Below are positions 1 to 6,193 of a stretch of 12,500 nt of DNA, one piece after another; position 1 is the stretch's first letter, and each line of letters opens with the position of its first letter. This DNA is from Actinomycetota bacterium. Its GTDB lineage: Bacteria > Actinomycetota > Humimicrobiia > Humimicrobiales > Humimicrobiaceae. Location of the stretch: assembly GCA_028718045.1 (NCBI GenBank), contig JAQUMQ010000007.1, forward strand, positions 1-12,500, read 5' to 3'. The notes beneath the pieces were generated by a model. That model was not told the origin of the DNA, searched no databases, and saw nothing but the letters and a program-made list of their open reading frames with translations. Both the position numbers and the translations under genes were made by a program.

Positions 1-74
1 TGTTTTCCGTCTTCTAATATCAATCTTACTTTTGGAACTCGTATTTGCTCATTTATACGAATTTTTTTAATTAT
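1..74 (-). CDS. infC: Translation initiation factor IF-3, N-terminal fragment (cut by window edge)
   Basis: Only about 24 codons are inside the window. From position 71 downward the minus strand reads IKKIRINEQIRVPKVRLI followed by LEDGK, the hallmark N-terminus of IF-3, the factor that binds the 30S subunit, promotes subunit separation and checks the start codon. A TAG stop lies in frame at 77-75. The codons that follow are ATA (74-72) and ATT (71-69), with no ATG, GTG or TTG before the conserved block, so the start must be ATA or ATT. Rare AUU-type starts are a known feature of infC, because IF-3 discriminates against them and so represses its own synthesis. I chose ATA because it is 9 bases after GGAGG; ATT would be 12. 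rpmI and rplT usually follow infC, but lie outside the window. Confidence 0.9.
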   Translation of the reverse strand, partial: MIKKIRINEQIRVPKVRLILEDGK

Positions 75-80
75 CTAACT

Positions 81-88
81 TCACCTCC
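81..88 (-). promoter_or_regulatory. Strong ribosome binding site of infC
   Basis: The minus strand reads GGAGGTGA, an eight-base perfect complement to the TCACCTCC at the 16S 3' end seen in this same window. It lies 6 bases before ATA and 9 before ATT. A very strong site combined with a weak start codon fits an IF-3-controlled gene. Confidence 0.85.
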
Positions 89-101
89 ACTATTTTTTAA
101 C

Positions 102-140
102 AAAAAAAATAGGTAGTATAAATCATCTACTACCTATTTT
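102..140 (-). terminator. Intrinsic terminator hairpin in the infC leader (attenuator)
   Basis: On the minus strand a perfect 13-bp stem, AAAATAGGTAGTA (140-128) with TACTACCTATTTT (118-106), closes a 9-base loop and runs directly into a T tract (109-102). It lies only about 14 bases upstream of the infC ribosome binding site, well after the radical SAM gene. It is therefore placed as a leader attenuator, although it could also end read-through from upstream. The stem is AT-rich, so its strength is uncertain. Confidence 0.7.
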
Positions 141-206
141 AATTTTATCTTAAACCAGATAAACTTGCTTAAAAAAGCCGTAATCTGGTGAGAAATAGAT
201 GATTTC
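102..206 (-). promoter_or_regulatory. infC 5' leader with competing antiterminator (possible L20-type autoregulatory leader)
   Basis: Three elements are visible on the minus strand. AAATCATCTA (205-196) is exactly complementary to TAGATGATTT (129-120), which is part of the 5' arm and loop of the downstream terminator, so the two pairings exclude each other. Between them, ACCAGAT (189-183) pairs with ATCTGGT (160-154), enclosing a small GCTT/AAGC hairpin near 178-167. In Firmicutes the infC-rpmI-rplT operon is controlled by an L20-binding leader that works by attenuation, and the location and architecture here match that idea. Assignment to the L20 family is inference: I did not match a consensus. 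Confidence 0.55.
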
Positions 207-210
207 TACT

Positions 211-391
211 TTAAAATTCAAAATTAAAAATAATATATTTTTATAATCAGTTTTTAATTATAAAATTTTTAATTTATCTATGAATAATAATTATTTATTA
301 TTTTTTATTTTAAGGTAATAATAATAATTTAAAACCTTAACTAAAGCAATACATAATTTTTTATTTTTACTAAAAACAAAAATTATATTAT
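211..391. other. AT-rich intergenic stretch between the radical SAM gene and the infC leader
   Basis: This stretch is almost entirely A and T, with no convincing ORF on either strand. One 7-bp inverted repeat, TTAAGGT (310-316) with ACCTTAA (334-340), has a 17-base loop and no clear T tract on the minus strand, so I do not call it a terminator. The promoter of the infC leader should lie here, but so many A/T hexamers are present that I cannot choose one. Confidence 0.5.
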
Positions 392-1741
392 CTATCCTGC
401 AACTCTTTGCCCCGAATCAGTGTAGCGATTGTACTCTGTCTCCCATGCCGTATCTGCATAACTTCTCCAGCATTCCGAATACTCATCGAGCTGCTTTGAA
501 AGAGTTGTGATAATAGTCTCAGCTCCTTCATGTGTTGGATAAGCACCGGTTTCTGCAACTATATCTCTCAAAACTTGAGGATTGTCAATAATAGAACATG
601 GTCTCAATAAGTTATCTGAATATGGTTGCCTTTTTCTAAATGCCATAAAAAACGGCGATGTTATTATTTCTTCAAGGCTTTTTTCTTTTATGTTGTCTGC
701 GGCAAAATGTACAAAAACACACGGCTCTACATCTCCATTTACATTAATATGCAAATAATTTTTACCACCTGCCATGCATCCATGAACAAGATTTCCATCA
801 TTCCAGAAATCTGCAACCGTGATATTTTTTGTTCTCCTTATCTCAAGTATCCTTTTTCTCCTGTAATCTCTTTGTTCGGGAGTAGGCATTAAATCCATAT
901 TTGGCTCTTTGCCAATCGGAATATAATTAAAATACCATCCGACAAACACTCCTTTATCGATCATGATGTCCATAAACTCATCACTTACAATAATTTCGCT
1001 ATTTTTTCTTGTCGCAGTTACTGAAAACCCATAAATAACACCATGTTTTTTCAGTATGTCAAAAGTATTCATTATCTTGTCCCAGCTACCGGGGCCTCTT
1101 CTTGCTTCTGTTTCTTCCTTAAATCCTTCTATGCTTATGCATGGTACCGCATTTCCGAGCTCCGCCAGCTTTTCAGCTACCTTGTCATCTATCAATAAAC
1201 CATTAGTATAAATCTGGAAGAATGAATTGTTATGCCTTTCAAGAAAATCAAAAAGATTGTCCCAGTAAAATGGTTCTCCGCCTGTTATTACGAAGAAATA
1301 TATGCCTATATTGTTTGCTTCTTCAATGATTCTGTTGCAAACATCGTAAGGAAGATCATTTTTCTTGCTGTATTCCCATGCATAGCATCCAAAGCATTTC
1401 AAGTTACATGCCATTGTTGGGCTCATTACCAAGTGATTTGGGGGATTAATTCCATGTTTTTTGGCAAAGTCTTGTCTTCTTGGTTGACCCTGGATCATTG
1501 CATTGTTAATCAAATTCATTATTATCTTTTCCCTTGCATTAGGAGATACGTCAACGACTTTTCTTTTAAGATTGATCAACAGATTTTCCATGAAATCTCT
1601 TTCGTCTTGGTTCTTCAATTTGTAAATTTTACCTCTGATAACTTTTAGCCATTGCTCATCGGATAGCTTGGGTAAAATTTTCATAGCACCTTTGATTGCT
1701 GCCGTTGTAGATTTCAATCTTATTTTTTCTTTTAATGTCAT
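392..1741 (-). CDS. Radical SAM / SPASM-like Fe-S protein of unknown substrate
   Basis: Predicted 449-residue cytosolic enzyme. The radical SAM cluster motif CNLKCFGC places cysteines at about 112, 116 and 119, binding a [4Fe-4S] cluster that cleaves S-adenosylmethionine. ITGGEP near 153-157 is the SAM-binding GGE motif, and the ISIEG strand near 203-206 fits the TIM-barrel fold. A C-terminal extension with further cysteines (about 322 in HGCMAGG, 341 in VEPC, 382 and 424) resembles a SPASM-type auxiliary cluster domain, as in the MoaA/PqqE-like group. The first ~100 residues form a helical, charged domain I do not recognise. It lies between thrS and infC, 122 bases after thrS. No small precursor-peptide gene is visible nearby, so a RiPP role is unsupported. 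The substrate cannot be told from sequence. Confidence 0.85.
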   Translation of the reverse strand: MTLKEKIRLKSTTAAIKGAMKILPKLSDEQWLKVIRGKIYKLKNQDERDFMENLLINLKRKVVDVSPNAREKIIMNLINNAMIQGQPRRQDFAKKHGINPPNHLVMSPTMACNLKCFGCYAWEYSKKNDLPYDVCNRIIEEANNIGIYFFVITGGEPFYWDNLFDFLERHNNSFFQIYTNGLLIDDKVAEKLAELGNAVPCISIEGFKEETEARRGPGSWDKIMNTFDILKKHGVIYGFSVTATRKNSEIIVSDEFMDIMIDKGVFVGWYFNYIPIGKEPNMDLMPTPEQRDYRRKRILEIRRTKNITVADFWNDGNLVHGCMAGGKNYLHINVNGDVEPCVFVHFAADNIKEKSLEEIITSPFFMAFRKRQPYSDNLLRPCSIIDNPQVLRDIVAETGAYPTHEGAETIITTLSKQLDEYSECWRSYADTAWETEYNRYTDSGQRVAG

Positions 1742-1744
1742 TTT

Positions 1745-1751
1745 CCACCTC
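1745..1751 (-). promoter_or_regulatory. Ribosome binding site that fixes the radical SAM gene start at ATG 1741
   Basis: The minus strand reads GAGGTGG, three bases before ATG at 1741-1739 (six bases from GAGG). The alternative in-frame TTG at 1753-1751 overlaps this site and has no site of its own, so the longer form with four more residues is rejected. Confidence 0.8.
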
Positions 1752-1863
1752 AAATTCTTTATATTAAAAATTATGAATCAATATGAGTCCTGAATATTAA
1801 AAATATATTTTTTCTTATAAAATTTTAAAAAAAAATAGGTTTAAGATTAATAGACGTATATTT

Positions 1864-3786
1864 TTATATAAAAGTTTTTTTATTTTTTACATTTTCTTTC
1901 AATAGTTTTAAAAATTCATCAATGCTTATATTTTTAATATCACCTCCAGCTTTTTTCCTCACTGTAATAGTGTCGGATTCTTGCTCTTTTTCCCCTATCA
2001 CGATCATGAGTGGTATTTTGTTAAGCTCTGCTTGTCTGATTTTCTTGTTTAAAGATTCAACTCTGTCATCCAGCTCTGACCTGAAACCCTCCTTTCTTAT
2101 TATCTCGTATATTTTTTCGGAATATGAACAAAACTTATCTGAAATCGGCAGCACTATTACTTGAACCGGAGCAATCCACAGCGGTAAATTACCGGAGTAA
2201 TTTTCTATTAATATTCCTATAAATCTTTCCACGCTGCCTAAAATAACCCTGTGAATCATTGCAGGTCTGTGTTTCTTATTATCTTCACCCATATAAGAAA
2301 TGTCAAACTTTTCAGGCATTGCAAAATCCAATTGAATCGTTGCGCACTGCCAAGTTCTTTCAAGTGAATCTTTTATGTGGAAATCTATTTTCGGGCCATA
2401 AAAAGCTCCATCCCCAGGATTAACTTTATATTCCAAATTATTTTCCTTAATTGCTTCTTCCAATTTATTTTCGGCTCTATCCCACATTTCGTCGGAACCT
2501 ATTCTGTTTTCGGGTCTTGTGGAAAGCTCGACATGATAATCGTTAAATCCAAATACCTTATACATTTTTCCTATCATATCAATTATGGATTTGATTTCGG
2601 TGCTCACATTCTCTTCAAGTGCAAATATATGAGCGTCATCTTGGGTAAAATTTCTTACCCTGAAAAGTCCATGAAGCACCCCTGACTTCTCATGGCGATG
2701 GACCAAACCAAGCTCTGTATATCTTATCGGAAATTCTTTGTATGAATGTTGCCTTGATTTATATACCAGGATTGCTCCGGGACAATTCATTGGCTTAACG
2801 GCATAATCACATTCGTCAATTTTAACAAAATACATATTTTCTTTATAATGATCCCAGTGTCCAGAAGTATGCCATAATTCGTTGCTTAATATAATCGGCG
2901 TTTGAATTTCCTGATAGTCGCTTTCTCTATGTATTTTTCTCCAATATTTAAGAACCGAGTTCCTGATAACCATACCCTTAGGATGCCAGAACGGAAATCC
3001 TGGAGCTTCATCGTGAAAGCTGAATAATTCCAAATCTTTTCCTATTTTTCTGTGATCGCTTAGCTTTGCTCTTTCTATTCTATCAAGATAACTTTTAAGA
3101 TCTTCTTTTTTAAAAAATGATGTGCCATAAATACGGATAAGCATTTTATTTTTTTCATTTCCACGCCAATATGCACCTGCTATGCTTAGCAATTTAAAAG
3201 CTCCGATTCTTCCCGTAGATATCAGATGCGGGCCGCTGCATAAATCGATAAAATTTCCTGTTTTGTAAGTAACGACTTTTTCATCCTTTATGTCATTTAT
3301 AAGTTCTACCTTGTAAGGATTGTCTTTAAATATCTGCCTGGCTTCTTCTTTTGTTATCTCTTTTCTTTCAAAAGAATAGTTGGACGAAACAATTCTTTTC
3401 ATTTCATCTTCAATAGGTTTCAAGTCTTCTGGAGATACGGTACCGTTTATTTCAAAATCATAATAAAAACCGTCTTTTATGGACGGCCCAATAGCGAACT
3501 TGGCTTCAGGGTAAATATTCTTTATGGCAATTGCCATTACATGAGATGTGCTGTGGTTCAATGTATCCGCTGATTTCTCATCATCGGAAAATAATAATTT
3601 AATTTTTAAATCTTCGCGGATTAAGTAGTTCATGTCAACGATTTTTCTTATATCATCTTTAAAAGTCAACTCCGCAATAATTGCTTTTTTTGCATGTTCC
3701 TTATTTATCGACAATAATAAATCCAGGATAGTCGTATTTTTTTTGATAGAATATTCACCCAGGTTTTCAACTTCAACGTTTATCAT
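1864..3786 (-). CDS. thrS: Threonyl-tRNA synthetase
   Basis: Class II synthetase that charges tRNA-Thr with threonine using ATP, in the cytosol; 640 residues, the usual full length. The TGS domain spans about 1-62. The N2 editing domain carries HSTSH (H78, H82) and CSGPH (C183, H187), which hydrolyse mischarged Ser-tRNA-Thr. In the catalytic core, motif 1 is near WHPKGMVIRNSVL (267-279), motif 2 near RHEKSGVLHGLFRVRNF (364-380), and motif 3 near RPAMIHRVILGSVERF (507-522). C335, H386 and H512 match the zinc ligands that recognise threonine. The HGTP anticodon-binding domain fills about 540-640. The ATG at 3786 gives a normal N-terminus; GGAAAAG just upstream is a weak ribosome binding site. 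No T-box motif is visible upstream, and a candidate promoter lies about 60-90 bases before the start. All key residues are intact. Confidence 0.97.
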   Translation of the reverse strand: MINVEVENLGEYSIKKNTTILDLLLSINKEHAKKAIIAELTFKDDIRKIVDMNYLIREDLKIKLLFSDDEKSADTLNHSTSHVMAIAIKNIYPEAKFAIGPSIKDGFYYDFEINGTVSPEDLKPIEDEMKRIVSSNYSFERKEITKEEARQIFKDNPYKVELINDIKDEKVVTYKTGNFIDLCSGPHLISTGRIGAFKLLSIAGAYWRGNEKNKMLIRIYGTSFFKKEDLKSYLDRIERAKLSDHRKIGKDLELFSFHDEAPGFPFWHPKGMVIRNSVLKYWRKIHRESDYQEIQTPIILSNELWHTSGHWDHYKENMYFVKIDECDYAVKPMNCPGAILVYKSRQHSYKEFPIRYTELGLVHRHEKSGVLHGLFRVRNFTQDDAHIFALEENVSTEIKSIIDMIGKMYKVFGFNDYHVELSTRPENRIGSDEMWDRAENKLEEAIKENNLEYKVNPGDGAFYGPKIDFHIKDSLERTWQCATIQLDFAMPEKFDISYMGEDNKKHRPAMIHRVILGSVERFIGILIENYSGNLPLWIAPVQVIVLPISDKFCSYSEKIYEIIRKEGFRSELDDRVESLNKKIRQAELNKIPLMIVIGEKEQESDTITVRKKAGGDIKNISIDEFLKLLKENVKNKKTFI

Positions 3787-3849
3787 AGCTTTTCCGATTT
3801 GTTTTATATGTTAATTTTTAATTTTTGATTATCATTAAATATTGTTTCC

Positions 3850-3878
3850 ATACTATTTACAATAGCAAAATTTTTCAA
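3850..3878 (-). promoter_or_regulatory. Candidate sigma-70-type promoter of thrS
   Basis: On the minus strand TTGAAA (3878-3873) is followed after 17 bases by TAGTAT (3855-3850). The match to TTGACA/TATAAT is good at the -35 and fair at the -10. Transcription would start near 3843, leaving a leader of about 57 bases. The AT-rich context makes chance matches likely. Confidence 0.45.
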
Positions 3879-3943
3879 TATAAAAATAAAAAAATTAAAA
3901 ATTATTTAATCATATATAAAAAACAATCATAAAATTTATCTCA

Positions 3944-4234
3944 TCATTTATCGACAATTACTACCGTTTCATCTTCTTTTAAGCCATCTAATATTTCGGT
4001 ATAGTTTAAATCGGAAATACCGATATTAACTAGGACCTTCTCGACTTTGTTTTCGTCGTTCATTTTATAAACAAATTCTTTCTCGTTATCTTTGTAAATA
4101 AAATCATTGGGAACAACCAGCACATCATCCTTTTTTTCCGTTATGATTTCCACATAAGCACCAAGGCCGTATACATTCAATATATCTATATCTTTCAAGT
4201 CGGTGAATTTAATAAAAGATTCAAAGAAATATAC
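3944..4234 (-). pseudogene. C-terminal remnant of an RND/ABC-type membrane-fusion (HlyD/MacA-like) protein
   Basis: The reading frame runs from a TAA at 4237-4235 to a TGA at 3946-3944, about 96 codons. The segment TDLKDIDILNVYGLGAYVEI, then VLVVPNDFIY and KVLVNIGISDLNYTEIL ending in GLKEDETVVIV, is typical of the C-terminal membrane-proximal domain of periplasmic adaptor/membrane-fusion proteins. These normally have 350-500 residues, with a membrane anchor, a barrel-sandwich domain and an alpha-hairpin, all missing here. The only start is a TTG at 4198 with no clear ribosome binding site. No transporter partner gene lies nearby. I infer a decayed, probably untranslated tail whose 5' portion was lost next to the tRNA-Gly locus. 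A very short stand-alone protein is possible but unlikely. Confidence 0.65.
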
Positions 4235-4320
4235 TTATAATTTATAAGATAATTATTTAAATATTTACGATCAATATAATATCACGAATAGATGAAGAAA
4301 ATATGAAGAAATGATCTAGG

Positions 4321-4430
4321 ATCCTTGTTTTTCGTTGGAGAACCGCACTGTGCTGTTAGAACTAATGCCCCGTTAATTGGCGAAGAACCGAAGAGCTTCC
4401 GCTAATTATTATAGAACCGGGAAGAGCCTA
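4321..4430. repeat. GC-richer block of imperfect direct repeats 3' of tRNA-Gly, function unknown
   Basis: AGAACCG occurs three times on the plus strand (4339-4345, 4384-4390, 4413-4419), with a variant AGAACTA at 4359. Two copies belong to a longer unit: 4371-4398 and 4400-4429, 29 bases apart, both follow CGYTAATT, five variable bases, AGAACCG, then AAGAGC. The first copy keeps CGTTGG before AGAACCG. The block is visibly richer in G and C than flanking spacers and ends 13 bases beyond the mature tRNA 3' end. I found no convincing long stem on either strand and no match to common RNAs (SRP, tmRNA, RNase P). It could be a decayed mobile element, a protein-binding array or part of an unknown RNA. 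Confidence 0.5.
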
Positions 4431-4442
4431 TCTTTTTATGTT

Positions 4443-4518
4443 TGGAGCGGAAGACGGGACTCGAACCCGCGACCCTCACCTTGGCAAGGTGATGCTCTAC
4501 CAGCTGAGCCACTTCCGC
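4443..4518 (-). tRNA. tRNA-Gly (anticodon GCC)
   Basis: 76 bases including an encoded CCA. The acceptor stem GCGGAAG (4518-4512) pairs with CTTCCGC (4453-4447). The discriminator base is T (4446), followed by CCA (4445-4443). The D-arm carries GCTCAGCTGGTAGAGC, the anticodon loop is CTTGCCAAG with GCC, and the T-arm carries GGGTTCGAGTCCC. It reads GGC and GGT codons. It lies 128 bases downstream of the LCP gene and appears to have its own promoter. Confidence 0.97.
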
Positions 4519-4554
4519 TTAAAATCAATCAAGGTGTTAAAAAAACAATTTATA

Positions 4555-4583
4555 ATATTAAACAGTAATTTTTTAAAAGTCAA
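4555..4583 (-). promoter_or_regulatory. Candidate promoter of tRNA-Gly
   Basis: On the minus strand TTGACT (4583-4578) precedes TAATAT (4560-4555) by exactly 17 bases. Transcription would begin about 30 bases upstream of the mature tRNA 5' end, a normal leader for RNase P processing. The -35 element matches five of six consensus bases. Confidence 0.55.
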
Positions 4584-4646
4584 ATTAAAAACCGTGACAA
4601 TTGAAAACCTTTGCTGATATCAATTTCATAAATTATTTTCATTCAA

Positions 4647-6077
4647 TCACTGATTTTTGATTTCTTCAAAAAGCTCTTTCGTTGCTTCCTTATCATAAAC
4701 AACCGCACTTGCATCGCCTACCATTTGCGGCCAAGATGGGATGGTTGTTATTTTTATATTTTGCATTTTTAATTTACCAAATGAAGGCAGTAACTTAACA
4801 ATATCGACAAAAGTAAAATCCGTCCAAACATAATTCAAAATATAATTAACGAATACCGGCATTTTCAGAAATTTATCGAATGTTGTTTGCTGATCATATA
4901 ATGCAAGTATTACTTTCGCAGCTTCTCTTTCTCTTGCAAAAGCTCCCCCCTGTTGGCCGGGCTCGCCGTTTCTGTGCCTGTTCCTGCACAAAGCAAGCGC
5001 CTGCTCTCCATTCAGATGATGTATTCCTTCATTCAAATAACATCCTGAAAATGAATCGGATAAATTTTCATTTACCTCAATTGTGACTCCGCCAAGAAAA
5101 TCTATCAAAGGTTTGAATCCATCAAAATCGGTAACAACATAATTATCAATTTCAAGTCCCGATAATTCTTCGATTGTTTTTACAGTCAACTCGTTTCCGC
5201 CTATAGCATGTGCCCCATTTATCTTTCCTTCTTTATGTCCCGGAATATTTACCCAAGTGTCTCTTGGAATTGTAACTATTGTTCCTGCTTGTTTTTCAAG
5301 ATTGATGTGAAAAATCATGATAATATCCGTTCTTCCGTTAACTCTTCCTCCGGGTCTGTCAAACGCACTATCATCTCCTAAAATAAGTATGTTTACCGAA
5401 TCCTGTTTTTTTAATTTCTTTGCGTTTTTTTCTGTGGAATTAATAGAAACGGATTTTAAAAAACTTTTAAAATTTGTTATCGCAGTATCAATGTTAACAT
5501 TTGCACCCATATATTTAAATATATAAACACATCCGTCATTTTTGAAAAAACTTATCAAATCTACTGCTTTTTGCTTACCTTCCAGCAGTAAGTCATACTC
5601 GTAACCGTAAATTTTGGATTTAATTTCAGATATTTCTATTTCTTCTTCAGGAAAATCTTTTTTGCCTTCTGTCTTTTCCAGACCTGAAAAATACTTACTT
5701 AAAATCTCATCTTCTTTTTCAATATCTTTGTTTTCTGATAATTTTTCCACTGAAATAATTATGCTTTCGTTTGCCGAATTATCATTATTTGTCAAAAGTA
5801 TCCTCTCGCTGTTTTTACCTTCGGCTAGGGTCCAGTTTTTTGGTGATATGAAAGAAAAATTTGTAAATTCCGCAGAAGAGCTGCTGTAAAAATTTTCGTC
5901 TACTTTTTTTTCGATGATTGTAGTAGTTGATTCTTCTGCAAATATATTATCATCGGTATCCGTATAATCCGATTTTTTGTTGTTCCGCATATTTATTCCT
6001 ATTATTGCAACAACAGCAATAACTATTACCGATAATATTATCGATAAATACTTTAGATAACCTTTATTGTTCTTCAT
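4647..6077 (-). CDS. Membrane-anchored LytR-CpsA-Psr (LCP) family protein with an extra N-terminal domain
   Basis: 476 residues. Residues 1-7 are basic, followed by one membrane helix (about 8-30), so the bulk of the protein lies outside the membrane. A linker rich in D, E, S and T (32-70) leads to a domain of about 140 residues (71-212, with FISPKNW and a closing FKSFLKSV) whose layout resembles PsbP-like lipoprotein domains; that similarity is by eye. The LCP domain follows (about 226-395), with GRTDIIM (R249, D251), IPRDTWVNIPG (R272, D273), KINGAHAIGG, DFLGGVTIEV and ALCRNRH (R365, R367). LCP enzymes transfer undecaprenyl-linked polymers such as teichoic acids or polysaccharides to peptidoglycan, or bind such lipids. 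Charged residues expected to contact the pyrophosphate are present. The ATG at 6077 follows a modest GGACGGGAAA site and gives a clean signal-anchor. The acceptor polymer is unknown. Confidence 0.88.
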   Translation of the reverse strand: MKNNKGYLKYLSIILSVIVIAVVAIIGINMRNNKKSDYTDTDDNIFAEESTTTIIEKKVDENFYSSSSAEFTNFSFISPKNWTLAEGKNSERILLTNNDNSANESIIISVEKLSENKDIEKEDEILSKYFSGLEKTEGKKDFPEEEIEISEIKSKIYGYEYDLLLEGKQKAVDLISFFKNDGCVYIFKYMGANVNIDTAITNFKSFLKSVSINSTEKNAKKLKKQDSVNILILGDDSAFDRPGGRVNGRTDIIMIFHINLEKQAGTIVTIPRDTWVNIPGHKEGKINGAHAIGGNELTVKTIEELSGLEIDNYVVTDFDGFKPLIDFLGGVTIEVNENLSDSFSGCYLNEGIHHLNGEQALALCRNRHRNGEPGQQGGAFAREREAAKVILALYDQQTTFDKFLKMPVFVNYILNYVWTDFTFVDIVKLLPSFGKLKMQNIKITTIPSWPQMVGDASAVVYDKEATKELFEEIKNQ

Positions 6078-6193
6078 GCGTTTCCCGTCCAGTTAAAGTA
6101 ATTTAAATAAAAAAAGCAATTTAAATTAACATATTTTTTAAATTTCCGTCATCAAACATAAATAAACATTTAAGCGTAAGCCATTATTTAAAT

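Noticed and set aside
75..391. RiPP precursor peptide for the radical SAM enzyme
   Set aside because: No short ORF with a ribosome binding site and a Cys/Gly-rich or repetitive core is visible on either side of the enzyme gene.
626..1648. Plus-strand ORFs of 88 and 138 codons
   Set aside because: Both are antisense to the radical SAM gene, rich in C, F and K by frame artefact, with no recognisable domain.
3787..3943. T-box leader before thrS
   Set aside because: I looked for the TGGNACCGCG-type T-box sequence and a terminator; neither is present, and the spacer is short.
4234..4248. Short hairpin CTTATA-ATT-TATAAG
   Set aside because: All A/T apart from its ends, with a three-base loop and no T tract; expected by chance in such DNA.
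4333..4419. CRISPR-like array
   Set aside because: The repeats are short, imperfect and nearly adjacent, with no regular spacers and no cas genes.
4321..4518. Attachment-site duplication of the tRNA-Gly 3' end
   Set aside because: I saw no direct repeat of the tRNA T-arm/acceptor sequence downstream, and no integrase gene in the window.
4377..4568. 63-residue plus-strand ORF with GRRDSNPRPSPWQGDALPAEP
   Set aside because: It is the antisense translation of tRNA-Gly; this peptide is a well-known spurious annotation over tRNA genes.
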